Made by a program: the position numbers and the translations under genes. From Leucobacter sp. Ag1 (GTDB lineage Bacteria; Actinomycetota; Actinomycetes; Actinomycetales; Microbacteriaceae), in contig NZ_LAYO01000106.1 in the NCBI RefSeq assembly GCF_000980875.1, forward strand, positions 1-64,000: a stretch of DNA of 64,000 nt, written 5' to 3'. Of the stretch, positions 18,491 to 27,151 are shown piece by piece. Every line of letters starts with the position of its first letter. The first letter of the stretch is position 1. The notes under the pieces are model-generated. The model was not told the origin of the DNA. It saw only the letters and a program-made list of their open reading frames with translations, and searched no databases.

Positions 18491-19528
18491 GTGCGACCTT
18501 CTCGCATCCTCGCCCTGGCCGCAGCGGCCCTGATCGCCCTCACCGCGAGCGCGTGCTCGTCCCCGAGCGGATCCTCGGAAGAGTCCGGCTCGGCAGGCGG
18601 CGGCAGCGCGAAGGGCGCCTTCCCGGTCACGATCGAGCATGCTTTCGGCAAGACGACCATCGAGCAGCAGCCGAAGCGCGTCGCGTCGGTGGCGTGGATG
18701 AACCACGAGGTGCCGCTCGCGCTCGGCGTCGTACCCGTGGGCATGAGCAAGGCGACCTGGGGCGACGACAACGGCAACGGGGTGCTGCCCTGGGTCGAGG
18801 ATCGGCTGAAGCAGCTCGGGGCCGAGACCCCGACGCTGTTCGACGAGACCGACGGGATCGACTTCGAGGCGGTCGCCGCGACGAAGCCCGATGTGATCCT
18901 CGCCTCCTACTCGGGCCTGACGAAGGAGGAGTACGAGACGCTGTCGAAGATCGCGCCGGTGGTGGCGGAGCCGGGCGTCCCCTGGGGCACGAGCCTGCAG
19001 GACGTCATCCGCATGAACTCCGAGGCGATCGGCAAGAAGGCCGAGGGCGACGCGCTCATCACCGAGCTCGACCAGAAGACCGATGCGGCCCTCGCGAAGC
19101 ACCCGAAGCTGAAGGAAGCCAAGGCGCTCTTCGCGTACATCGACCCCAAGGACTTCAGCAAGATCGGCTTCTACACCACGCACGACACGCGCCCCGGGTT
19201 CCTCAAGGACCTCGGCATGCCGGTGCCGAAGGTCGTGGAGAAGGAGACGAGGAAGACGGATCAGTTCTACGTCACCGTGAGCGCCGAGGCGGCGGACCGG
19301 TTCTCCGACGTGGACCTCGTGATCGTCTACGGCGATACCAAGGGCGAACTGGTGAAGCGTCTGCAGGCGGACCCGCTGCTCTCCAAGATCCCCGCGATCA
19401 AGGCCGGCCGCATCGCGGTGCTGCCGGACCAGACCCCGCTCGCGGCTTCGGCGAACCCCTCGCCGCTGTCGATCGGCTGGGGCATCGACCGCTACTTCGA
19501 CACGCTCGCCGCGCCGCTCGAGAAGTGA
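18491..19528 (+). CDS. Iron-siderophore ABC transporter binding lipoprotein (copy 2)
   Basis: A 345-residue paralogue of the preceding protein, alike along most of its length (shared TIEHAFGKT, EQQPKR, WGDDNGNG, AVAATKPDVIL, SEAIGKKAEG, SAEAADRFSDVDL). The lipobox is LTASACSS. Differences cluster in likely ligand-facing loops, for example AWMNHEVPL versus GWTSQEVPL and VVAEPGVPWG versus VVAYPHTAWG. This suggests that the two copies bind different siderophores and feed the same permease (inference). The GTG start has GAAAGGA upstream. Its stop overlaps the next GTG. Confidence 0.93.
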   Translation: MRPSRILALAAAALIALTASACSSPSGSSEESGSAGGGSAKGAFPVTIEHAFGKTTIEQQPKRVASVAWMNHEVPLALGVVPVGMSKATWGDDNGNGVLPWVEDRLKQLGAETPTLFDETDGIDFEAVAATKPDVILASYSGLTKEEYETLSKIAPVVAEPGVPWGTSLQDVIRMNSEAIGKKAEGDALITELDQKTDAALAKHPKLKEAKALFAYIDPKDFSKIGFYTTHDTRPGFLKDLGMPVPKVVEKETRKTDQFYVTVSAEAADRFSDVDLVIVYGDTKGELVKRLQADPLLSKIPAIKAGRIAVLPDQTPLAASANPSPLSIGWGIDRYFDTLAAPLEK

Positions 19529-20688
19529 GCGGGAGAGTGTCCGTCGCCGTGAGTGGAGAAGGAGCGGGAACGGCGCCCACGCGCGGCGCCCGCGGGGGAT
19601 CCGTGCCCGCTCCGACCGCCGCGTCGACGGATGCGGCCCGGGCGACGGCAGCGGATCCTCGTGCCGCCGGGCGCCTGCCGCTGCGCCTGACCTGGATCCT
19701 CGCCGGCCTCGCACTCCTCGTGCTGCTGAGCGCGGCATCGCTCGCGTTCGGCGTCCGAGGCGTCTCGTTCGGCGACATCCTCGCGGCTCTGGGCGGACGC
19801 ACCGCGACGGTGTCCGAGGCCGCGGTCGCGGCCCGGATCCCGCGTACCGTGCTCGCGCTGCTCGTCGGGGCGGCGCTCGCGATCGCGGGTACCGCCATGC
19901 AGGCCGTCACCCGCAACCCGCTCGCGGACCCCGGGCTCCTCGGCATCTCGGGAGGAGCCTCGCTCGCCGTGGTGATCGGGCTCGCCTTCTTCGGCCTCTC
20001 CGCGCCAGTCAGCACCCTGTTCATCGCGATGGCCGGTGCCGCGGTCGCCGCGGTCTTCGTCTACGCAGTGGGCTCGCTCGGCGGCGGGGGCGCGACTCCG
20101 CTCAAGCTCGCGCTCGCCGGGGCGGCGACCTCGGCCGCGCTGCTCTCGCTCGTCAGCGCGATCCTGCTGCCGCGCGTGGATGTGATGGCGCAGTTCCGCT
20201 TCTGGCAGATCGGCGGCGTCGGAGGCGCCGACTGGGGACGCATCGCGCTGGTCGCCCCCGGCCTCGTCGTCGGGGCGCTGATCTGCTTCGCGACCGCGCG
20301 GGGTATGAACGGGCTCGCGCTCGGCGACGAACTCGCGACCGGTCTCGGCATCAACGTGCTCCGCACCCGCCTGCTGGCGGGGCTGGGCTCCGTGATCCTG
20401 TGCGGCGCGGCGACCGCGGTCGCCGGTCCCATCGGCTTCGTCGGGCTCGTCGTACCGCACCTCTGCCGTCTGCTCTTCGGGTCGGACCACCGGTGGCTGC
20501 TGCCGGCGAGCGCGATCGCCGGGTCGGCACTGCTCGTCGCCTCCGACGTGGTCGGGCGGCTCATCGCCCGCCCCGCGGAGGTCGAGGTCGGCATCGTCAC
20601 CGCCGTGATCGGAGCGCCGGTGTTCATCTGGATCGTGCGTCGCGGTGCCACGGGGCGCGGCATGAGCGGAAGCGGGCGCGCACGATGA
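19525..20688 (+). CDS. Iron-siderophore ABC transporter permease (first)
   Basis: A 387-residue FecCD-family permease. After about 55 polar Ala/Thr/Gly-rich residues the hydrophobic core begins (LTWILAGLALLVLLSAASLA). The family motifs RIPRTVLALLVGAALAIAG, MQAVTRNPLADPGLLGISGG and GPIGFVGLVVPHLCRL are present; the last is the ATPase-coupling region. The GTG at 19525 overlaps the preceding stop (GTGA). A second GTG at 19537 is an alternative start. It would form the translocation pore with the next gene's product. Confidence 0.92.
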   Translation: MSGRVSVAVSGEGAGTAPTRGARGGSVPAPTAASTDAARATAADPRAAGRLPLRLTWILAGLALLVLLSAASLAFGVRGVSFGDILAALGGRTATVSEAAVAARIPRTVLALLVGAALAIAGTAMQAVTRNPLADPGLLGISGGASLAVVIGLAFFGLSAPVSTLFIAMAGAAVAAVFVYAVGSLGGGGATPLKLALAGAATSAALLSLVSAILLPRVDVMAQFRFWQIGGVGGADWGRIALVAPGLVVGALICFATARGMNGLALGDELATGLGINVLRTRLLAGLGSVILCGAATAVAGPIGFVGLVVPHLCRLLFGSDHRWLLPASAIAGSALLVASDVVGRLIARPAEVEVGIVTAVIGAPVFIWIVRRGATGRGMSGSGRAR

Positions 20689-21728
20689 GCGTCGGAACCG
20701 CCGCGGCCGCAGCCGCGATCGGTCGCGGGCGCCGCACCCGTCGCGGGCGTCGCGTCGCGGTCTCGGCGACGCTGGCGCTGCTCGCGTTCGCGCTGTATGC
20801 GTTCACGCTCATGATCGGCGATGCCTGGGCGACCCCGGGCGAGGTGCTCCGCGTGCTCGCCGGGGAGACCGTGCCCGGCGTCTCCTTCACCGTCGGCGAG
20901 CTCCGCCTGCCGCGCGCGACCCTCGGGCTGCTCGCCGGCTTCGCGTTCGGCGCGGCCGGCGTGACCTTCCAGACCATGCTGCGCAACCCGCTCGCGTCGC
21001 CCGACATCATCGGGATCAGCGCGGGCGCGAGCGCCGCCGCGGTGTTCGGGATCGTCGTGCTCTCGGTGAGCGGGCTCGTGCTCTCGGCGTTCGCCCTCGT
21101 CGGCGCGATCCTCACGACCCTCGTCATCGCCCTGCTCGCGCAGAAGCGCGGCTTCTCGACCATGCGCCTCGTCCTCATCGGGATCGGCGTCGCCGCGCTG
21201 CTGCAGAGCGCCATCTCCTACCTCATCTCGAAGGCCGGGGAGTGGGACCTGCAGACGGCGATGCAGTGGATGACCGGCAGCCTCAACGGAGCGAGCTGGG
21301 AGAAGATCCTGCCGCTCGCCGGCGCCGTCCTCGTCTGCGCTCCGCTGCTGCTCGCGAACGGACGCGGGCTCGACCTGCTGCGCCTCGGCGACGACGCGGC
21401 GATCGCGCTCGGCGTGCGCGTCGGGCGTGTGCGGATCCTCGCGGTCATCGCCGCCGTCGGGCTGCTCGCCTTCGCCACAGCCGGCAGCGGGCCCATCGCC
21501 TTCGTCGCGTTCATGGCCGGCCCCATCGCGGCCCGGCTCGTGGGGCCGGGATCCCGCCTCACCGTCCCCGCCGGGCTCGTCGGGGCGTGTCTCGTGCTCG
21601 GCGCCGACCTCATCGGACAGAACCTGTTCGACAACCGATACCCCGTCGGCGTCGTCACGGGTGTGCTCGGCGCGCCCTACCTCGTCCTCCTGCTCATCAG
21701 GATGAACCGCTCAGGAGGCTCCCTGTGA
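20685..21728 (+). CDS. Iron-siderophore ABC transporter permease (second)
   Basis: A 347-residue FecCD-family permease, partner of the preceding one. It shows LRLPRATLGLLAGFAFGAAG, QTMLRNPLASPDIIGISAGA and GPIAFVAFMAGPIAARLVG. About nine to ten hydrophobic segments are visible. The ATG overlaps the previous stop (ATGA), and its own stop overlaps the ATPase start (GTGA), so all the transport genes are tightly coupled. Confidence 0.92.
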   Translation: MSVGTAAAAAAIGRGRRTRRGRRVAVSATLALLAFALYAFTLMIGDAWATPGEVLRVLAGETVPGVSFTVGELRLPRATLGLLAGFAFGAAGVTFQTMLRNPLASPDIIGISAGASAAAVFGIVVLSVSGLVLSAFALVGAILTTLVIALLAQKRGFSTMRLVLIGIGVAALLQSAISYLISKAGEWDLQTAMQWMTGSLNGASWEKILPLAGAVLVCAPLLLANGRGLDLLRLGDDAAIALGVRVGRVRILAVIAAVGLLAFATAGSGPIAFVAFMAGPIAARLVGPGSRLTVPAGLVGACLVLGADLIGQNLFDNRYPVGVVTGVLGAPYLVLLLIRMNRSGGSL

Positions 21729-22525
21729 CCATCGACCACCGCCTCGCCGCCGAAGGGCTGCGCCTCGGCTACGACGACCGCGTGATCCTCGACGGGCTCG
21801 ACCTCGAGATCGAGCCCGGCCGGATCACCTCGATCGTGGGCGCGAACGGCAGCGGCAAATCGACGCTGCTCCGCGCCTTCGCGCGCCTGCTGAAACCCCG
21901 CTCGGGATCCGTGCTGCTCGACGGGACCGAGATCCACCGGCGCCCTTCGAAGGAGCTGGCGCGACTGCTCGGCCTGCTGCCGCAGAGCCCCATCGCGCCC
22001 GAGGGGATCGCGGTCTCCGACCTCGTCGGCCGCGGACGCCACCCGCACCAGGGCGCGCTCGCGCGCTGGAGCACCGCCGACACCGAGGCCGTCGCCGAGG
22101 CGCTCGACGCCACCGGCACCACCGAGCTCGCCGACCGCGCGGTCGACGAGCTGTCGGGCGGACAGCGGCAGCGGGTGTGGATCGCGATGGCGCTCGCGCA
22201 ACAGACCGACATCCTGCTGCTCGACGAGCCCACCACGTTCCTCGACGTCGCCCACCAGATCGAGGTGCTCGATCTGCTCACCGACCTCAATCGCAGGCGC
22301 GGCACCACGATCGTCATGGTGCTGCACGATCTGGGGCTCGCCGCCCGCTACTCCGACCTGCTCGTCGCGATGAGCGACGGCGGAGTCCACGCGGCCGGAG
22401 CGCCCGCCGAGATCGTCACGCCCGACCTCGTGCGCGAGGTGTTCGGGCTCGAAAGCCACGTGCTCGCCGACCCCGTGTCGGGAGCTCCCATCGTCTCGCC
22501 CATCGGGAGGCATCATGTCCGCTGA
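21725..22525 (+). CDS. Iron-siderophore ABC transporter ATPase
   Basis: A 266-residue FecE/FepC-type ATPase: Walker A GANGSGKST, Q-loop LLPQSP, signature LSGGQRQRVWIAMALAQ, Walker B ILLLDEPTTFLD and the switch histidine in MVLHDLGLAARYSD. It energises the two permeases upstream. The GTG start overlaps the previous stop. Its last 11 nt overlap the start of the siderophore-interacting protein gene in another frame. Confidence 0.95.
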   Translation: MTIDHRLAAEGLRLGYDDRVILDGLDLEIEPGRITSIVGANGSGKSTLLRAFARLLKPRSGSVLLDGTEIHRRPSKELARLLGLLPQSPIAPEGIAVSDLVGRGRHPHQGALARWSTADTEAVAEALDATGTTELADRAVDELSGGQRQRVWIAMALAQQTDILLLDEPTTFLDVAHQIEVLDLLTDLNRRRGTTIVMVLHDLGLAARYSDLLVAMSDGGVHAAGAPAEIVTPDLVREVFGLESHVLADPVSGAPIVSPIGRHHVR

Positions 22526-23564
22526 GTCCACCTGGTGCGAGACCTCCGAGACCATGCGAGCCGAGGTGCCCGAGCCGCCCGGGTTCGTGATCGCGCGGGC
22601 CGCGGTGGATCGGATCGACCTCGTCTCGCCCACCTTCGCCCGGATCACCTTCACCGGCGCCGAGCTCGAGGCCTTCGGCACCCCGGGGCGCGTGCTGGAT
22701 CAGCGCATCAAACTGATCTTCCCGGGCGCGAGCGGTCGCGTTCCCGATCTCTCGGAGACCGACGACTGGTACCGCGGATGGCTCGACCTGCCCGAGGACG
22801 AACGCGGTTCGATGCGGACCTACTCGATCCGCGAGCTTCGGGTGGAACCGGGCGGCACCCGGGTCGTCGTCGATTTCGTGCTGCACCTGCAGCCCGGTGC
22901 GACCGGTCCCGCATCCTCCTGGGCGGCCGCGGCGAAGCCGGGGGACGAGCTCCTGCTCGTCGGGCCGCGACGCGGCGGGCTCGACTGGGGTGGGATCGAG
23001 TTCGACGACGCGGTCGACGGGCCCGTGCTGCTCGCGGGCGACGAGACGGCCGCGCCGGCCATCGCCCGGATCCTCGAGGACGTCGCGCCGGGCACCGTCG
23101 GCACGGCGTGGATCGAGGTCCCGCACGCCGAGGACCGGCTGCCGATCGCGGCGCCCGCCGGCGTCGAGGTGCGCTGGCTCGTGCGCGGCGACGCGGCTCA
23201 CGGTGCAGCGCTGATCCCCGCGCTGCTCGCGCACGTGGGGCTCGACGGGCCTGCCGGTGCCGGTGCCGACGCCGATACCGAGGCGCCCGTGTGGGAGACG
23301 CCCACCTACTCGAACCTCGAGGAGGCCGGGTACCGGCCGACGCACTCGCCCACCTCGCAGGCCTGCATCATCGGATCCTGCGCCGAGTGCGTTCGCTCCT
23401 CCGACGCCCGGATCCTGCGTGCGCGCGAGTGCCGCTACTGGATCGCGGGCGAGAGCGGCGTCGTGACGACGCTGCGCCGGCACCTGGTGCGCGAGTGCGG
23501 CGTCGATCGTTCCCGGGTCGCGTTCATGGGCTACTGGCGCCGCGGCGTCGCGATGCGCGGGTAG
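22515..23564 (+). CDS. Siderophore-interacting reductase with extra cysteine cluster
   Basis: A 349-residue SIP-family flavin reductase that would release iron from imported ferric siderophores. The FAD site RTYSIR (residues 101-106) and the C-terminal signature FMGYWRRGVAMRG are present. Unusually, before the conserved WIAGESG block there is a segment of about 30 residues (277-307) with C284-x4-C289-x2-C292-x13-C306. As I know the family, the region between the TPTYS-like segment and WIAGE normally lacks this. The spacing could hold a metal or an iron-sulfur cluster (inference). It is the last gene of the iron operon and ends at a strong hairpin. Confidence 0.9.
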   Translation: MSAESTWCETSETMRAEVPEPPGFVIARAAVDRIDLVSPTFARITFTGAELEAFGTPGRVLDQRIKLIFPGASGRVPDLSETDDWYRGWLDLPEDERGSMRTYSIRELRVEPGGTRVVVDFVLHLQPGATGPASSWAAAAKPGDELLLVGPRRGGLDWGGIEFDDAVDGPVLLAGDETAAPAIARILEDVAPGTVGTAWIEVPHAEDRLPIAAPAGVEVRWLVRGDAAHGAALIPALLAHVGLDGPAGAGADADTEAPVWETPTYSNLEEAGYRPTHSPTSQACIIGSCAECVRSSDARILRARECRYWIAGESGVVTTLRRHLVRECGVDRSRVAFMGYWRRGVAMRG

Positions 23565-23598
23565 CGAGACCCGAGCGCACCCACCCCGTGCACGCGAA

Positions 23599-23630
23599 GG
23601 GCGCCGGCACGGAATCCCGTGCCGGCGCCC
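23599..23630. terminator. Bidirectional terminator hairpin
   Basis: Perfect 14-bp GC-rich stem (23599-23612 with 23617-23630) and loop AATC. It sits between the convergent iron operon and purL, and the rightward copy is followed by GTTTCG. Confidence 0.75.
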
Positions 23631-23650
23631 GTTTCGCTGATGCGCGGCGG

Positions 23651-25981
23651 TTACTCGCCGACGACCGGGCCGAAGCGCTCGGGCAGCGTCGCCTGCGATG
23701 CGGCGCGCAGCTCGGCGAGCGGCAGCTCGAAGCGGTCCTGGACCTCGATCGAGGCCTCATCGCCCGCGCGATCGGTCACGCCGATGCGGAGCACGGGGAA
23801 GCCGCGGCCTTCGCAGAGCCCGCGGAACTTGACCTCTTCCTCGTGCGGCACGGCGACGAGCACGCGCGCCTGCGACTCCGAGAAGAGCGCCGCGGTCGCG
23901 TCGACACCGTCGCGCGAGACGATCTCGTCGATCCAGACGCGGGCGCCGACACCGAAGCGCAGCGCGCCGTCGGTGAGCGCCTGGGCGAGGCCGCCCTCGG
24001 ACAGATCGACCGCGGCCGACAGCAGGCCGCCCTGGGCCGCCGCGTGCAGCAGCTCGGCGAGGGCTCGCTCGTCGTCGAGCACCGCGACCGGCGGACGACC
24101 GCCGAGGTGCTGGTGCACGGTCTCGGCCCAGGCCGAGCCGTCGAGCTCGTCGCGGGTGGTGCCGAGCAGGTAGAGGTGCTCGCCCTGATCCTGCCAGCCG
24201 CTCGGGATGCGGCGGGCGACGTCGTCGATGATGCCGAGCACACCGACCACGGGGGTCGGGTGGATCGGGGTGTCGCCCGTCTGGTTGTAGAGCGAGACGT
24301 TGCCGCCGGTGACGGGGACCTCGAGCGCGAGGCACGCGTCCGACAGTCCCTCGACCGAGCGCGAGAACTGCCACATGACCTCGGGGTTCTCGGGGCTGCC
24401 GAAGTTCAGGCAGTCGGTGACGGCCGTGGGTACGGCGCCCGAGGTGGCGACGTTGCGGTACGCCTCGGCGAGGGCGAGCTGCGATCCCACGTAGGGGTCG
24501 AGCTGGCAGTAGCGGCCGTTCGCGTCGGTCGCGATGGCGACGCCGAGGCCGCTCTCCTCGTCGACGCGGATCATGCCGGCGCCGTCGGGGAACGAGAGCG
24601 CGGTGTTGCCGAGCACGTACTTGTCGTACTGGTTGGTGATCCAGTCGACCGAGGCCTGGTTGGGGGATCCGGCGATCGCGACCATCTGGGCGCGCAGGTC
24701 GTCGCCCGCCGCCGAACGCGCGAGGCCCGCCGCGTTGACCGAGTCGGCCTGCAGCGCGTCGATCCAGGTCGGGTAGGCGACGGGCCGCTCGTAGACGGGG
24801 CCGTCGACCGCGACGGTCGAGGGATCCACGTTGACGATCTCCTCGCCGCGCCAGTTGATGACGAGGCGGCCGGTGTCGGTGACCTCGCCGAGCACGCTCG
24901 TCTCGACGTCCCACTTCTTCGTGACCTCGAGGAACGCGTCGAGCTTGTCGGGGTGCACGACCGCCATCATGCGCTCCTGGCTCTCCGACATGAGGATCTC
25001 TTCAGCGGTGAGCGAGGGATCGCGCAGCAGCACGCTGTCGAGCTCGATGAACATGCCGCCGTCGCCGTTGGCCGCGAGCTCCGAGGTGGCGCAGGAGATG
25101 CCGGCCGCGCCGAGATCCTGGATGCCCTCGACGAGTTCGCCGCGGAACAGCTCGAGGCAGCACTCGATGAGCACCTTCTCGGCGAAGGGGTCGCCGACCT
25201 GCACGGCGGGGCGCTTGGTGGGGCCGCCCTCGCTGAAGCTGTCGGACGCGAGGATCGAGGCGCCGCCGATGCCGTCGCCGCCCGTGCGGGCGCCGAACAG
25301 CACGACCTTGTTGCCCGTGCCCGACGCGTTCGCGAGGTGCAGGTCCTCGTGGCGGAGCACGCCCACACCGAGTGCGTTGACGAGCGGGTTGGCCTGGTAG
25401 ACGCCGTCGAAGACGGTCTCGCCGCCGAGGTTCGGGAGCCCGAGGCAGTTCGCGTAGGACGAGATGCCCGAGACGACGCCGTGCACGACGCGGGCGGTGT
25501 CGGGATCGTCGATGGCGCCGAAGCGGAGCTGATCCATGACGGCGACGGGGCGCGCGCCCATCGAGATGATGTCGCGGATGATGCCGCCGACGCCGGTCGC
25601 GGCGCCCTGGAACGGCTCGATGTAGGAGGGGTGGTTGTGGCTCTCGACCTTGAAAGTGACGGCCCAGCCCTCGCCGATGTCGATGACGCCGGCGTTCTCG
25701 CCCATGCCGACGAGCAGGCGCTCCTTCATCTTGTCGTTGACCTTCTTGCCGAACTGGCGCAGATAGATCTTCGAGGACTTGTAGGAGCAGTGCTCGGACC
25801 ACATGACCGAGTACATGGCGAGCTCGCCCGAGGTGGGGCGGCGGCCGAGGATCTTGCGGATCTGCTCGTACTCGTCGGCCTTGAGCCCGAGCGCCTCGAA
25901 CGGCTGCTCCTTGTCGGGGGTCGCGATCGCGTCCGCGACGGTGTCGGGCGCGGGGATCGAGGCTGCGGTGGTGTCGGTCAC
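23651..25981 (-). CDS. purL: Phosphoribosylformylglycinamidine synthase subunit PurL
   Basis: A 776-residue small-type PurL, which with PurQ and PurS converts FGAR to FGAM in purine synthesis. Landmarks are [12 protein letters not shown], the ATP-binding [51 protein letters not shown] and, in the second half, [12 protein letters not shown] and [11 protein letters not shown]. The start is GTG at 25981. No purQ or purS is in view. The gene is divergent from the following membrane protein gene. Confidence 0.96.
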   Translation of the reverse strand: MTDTTAASIPAPDTVADAIATPDKEQPFEALGLKADEYEQIRKILGRRPTSGELAMYSVMWSEHCSYKSSKIYLRQFGKKVNDKMKERLLVGMGENAGVIDIGEGWAVTFKVESHNHPSYIEPFQGAATGVGGIIRDIISMGARPVAVMDQLRFGAIDDPDTARVVHGVVSGISSYANCLGLPNLGGETVFDGVYQANPLVNALGVGVLRHEDLHLANASGTGNKVVLFGARTGGDGIGGASILASDSFSEGGPTKRPAVQVGDPFAEKVLIECCLELFRGELVEGIQDLGAAGISCATSELAANGDGGMFIELDSVLLRDPSLTAEEILMSESQERMMAVVHPDKLDAFLEVTKKWDVETSVLGEVTDTGRLVINWRGEEIVNVDPSTVAVDGPVYERPVAYPTWIDALQADSVNAAGLARSAAGDDLRAQMVAIAGSPNQASVDWITNQYDKYVLGNTALSFPDGAGMIRVDEESGLGVAIATDANGRYCQLDPYVGSQLALAEAYRNVATSGAVPTAVTDCLNFGSPENPEVMWQFSRSVEGLSDACLALEVPVTGGNVSLYNQTGDTPIHPTPVVGVLGIIDDVARRIPSGWQDQGEHLYLLGTTRDELDGSAWAETVHQHLGGRPPVAVLDDERALAELLHAAAQGGLLSAAVDLSEGGLAQALTDGALRFGVGARVWIDEIVSRDGVDATAALFSESQARVLVAVPHEEEVKFRGLCEGRGFPVLRIGVTDRAGDEASIEVQDRFELPLAELRAASQATLPERFGPVVGE

Positions 25982-26124
25982 GCTCGTGTGCTCCGAAGGG
26001 TCGATGGCGGGGCCCGGGCGCGGAGGACCGGGCGGCTCGGCGAGCCGGAGGCCGATCCCAGTCTACGCGGCCCGGAGCACTCGCATGTTGGCGCTCGCAT
26101 GCATCTCGGGGGAGACTGGGGGGC

Positions 26125-27078
26125 ATGAGCACCCCCACTCCGCAGAACCAGCCCAACGGCCAGGCGCCGCAAGCGCCCCAGCCGACCGCAGAAGCGCACG
26201 CGGCCGTTCCGCACGGTCAGGCCGCCGGACGCCCCGCCCGCAAGCTGTCGACCTTCCTGAAGGTCAGCATCATCCTGCTCGCCGTGCTGTCGGTCGCCTC
26301 CATCGGGCTGCTCTTCATCGGCGACTTCGAGGGCCGGTTCGAGCGCGTGTTCTCGACCTTCGTGCTCTTCGCGGTGTTCGTGGGCCTCACCGCGCTCGAC
26401 ACCCGACGCGACCTGAAGTCCGACTGGTACGCGCCCGTCGCGCTCATCGCCAACGCGTACATCCTCGGGCTGCTCCTCATCGTCATCTGGATCTCGGACT
26501 ACGACCGCTACTGGCTCGTCTGGGACATCTTCTGGAAGTCGGTCGTGGTCATCGGCGTCACGCGCGCGGTGCTCGGCTGCTGCCAGCTGCTGCTGGGCCT
26601 CGGGCGCGGACGCCCCGAGACGCTCAACCGCTTCGCCTTCATCACGAGCGTGTTCGCCGTGCTCTCGGGCATCCTCTTCACCGCGCCGATCGCGATCGAT
26701 TCCTTCGGCGTGGTCGTGCCCGAGCTGTACTGGAAGATCGCGGTCGCGACCCTGATCCTCACCGCGCTCGGGCTCGCCATCACGCTGCTGCTCCGCTGGT
26801 CCTACTCGGCGGGCGACCGCGAAGCGGCGCGCGTGGCGCGCGCCGCCCAGGCCGAGGCCTACGCGGCCGCTCAGGCTCAGCAGGCGATGCAGGCGCAGGC
26901 GCAGCCGTTCGCGGGCCAGCCCGGAGCGCTCCCGGTGCCGCCCGCCGCCCCGGCCGCCCCGGTCGCGCCGCAGCCGAACGCGCAGGGTCTGCTGCCCTGG
27001 CCGACGTTCCCCGATGGCCGTCCGCTCCCCATGGGACCCGACGGCCAGCCCGATTTCTCGGTGCTGAACGGTCGCTGA
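26125..27078 (+). CDS. Multi-pass membrane protein, unknown function
   Basis: A 317-residue protein without a family I can name. It has a Pro/Gln/Ala-rich cytoplasmic N terminus, six or seven hydrophobic helices between about residues 45 and 230 (LKVSIILLAVLSVASIGLLF is the first), and a long C-terminal tail rich in Ala, Gln and Pro (AYAAAQAQQAMQAQAQ). That tail is probably disordered. It stands alone between purL and the dGTPase gene and ends at a strong hairpin. The ATG start is followed by STPTPQN. Confidence 0.8.
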   Translation: MSTPTPQNQPNGQAPQAPQPTAEAHAAVPHGQAAGRPARKLSTFLKVSIILLAVLSVASIGLLFIGDFEGRFERVFSTFVLFAVFVGLTALDTRRDLKSDWYAPVALIANAYILGLLLIVIWISDYDRYWLVWDIFWKSVVVIGVTRAVLGCCQLLLGLGRGRPETLNRFAFITSVFAVLSGILFTAPIAIDSFGVVVPELYWKIAVATLILTALGLAITLLLRWSYSAGDREAARVARAAQAEAYAAAQAQQAMQAQAQPFAGQPGALPVPPAAPAAPVAPQPNAQGLLPWPTFPDGRPLPMGPDGQPDFSVLNGR

Positions 27079-27093
27079 CCCGCGACCGCCTTC

Positions 27094-27138
27094 CACGGGA
27101 GGGGGCCGAGCCGTTCGTCGGTTCGGCCCCCTCCCGTG
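27094..27138 (+). terminator. Terminator hairpin
   Basis: Arms 27094-27112 and 27120-27138 (19 nt each, one G-T type mismatch) follow the membrane protein stop by 15 nt and precede the dGTPase ATG by 13 nt. The stem must therefore also lie at or near the start of the dGTPase transcript. Confidence 0.7.
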
Positions 27139-27151
27139 CTTGAATACGGGC

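Noticed and set aside
22535-26128. A 1,197-codon open frame on the plus strand across the SIP and purL genes
   Set aside because: It runs out of frame through the SIP gene and antisense to purL. Its composition is the Arg/Asp/Gly/Val-rich pattern of antisense GC-rich DNA.
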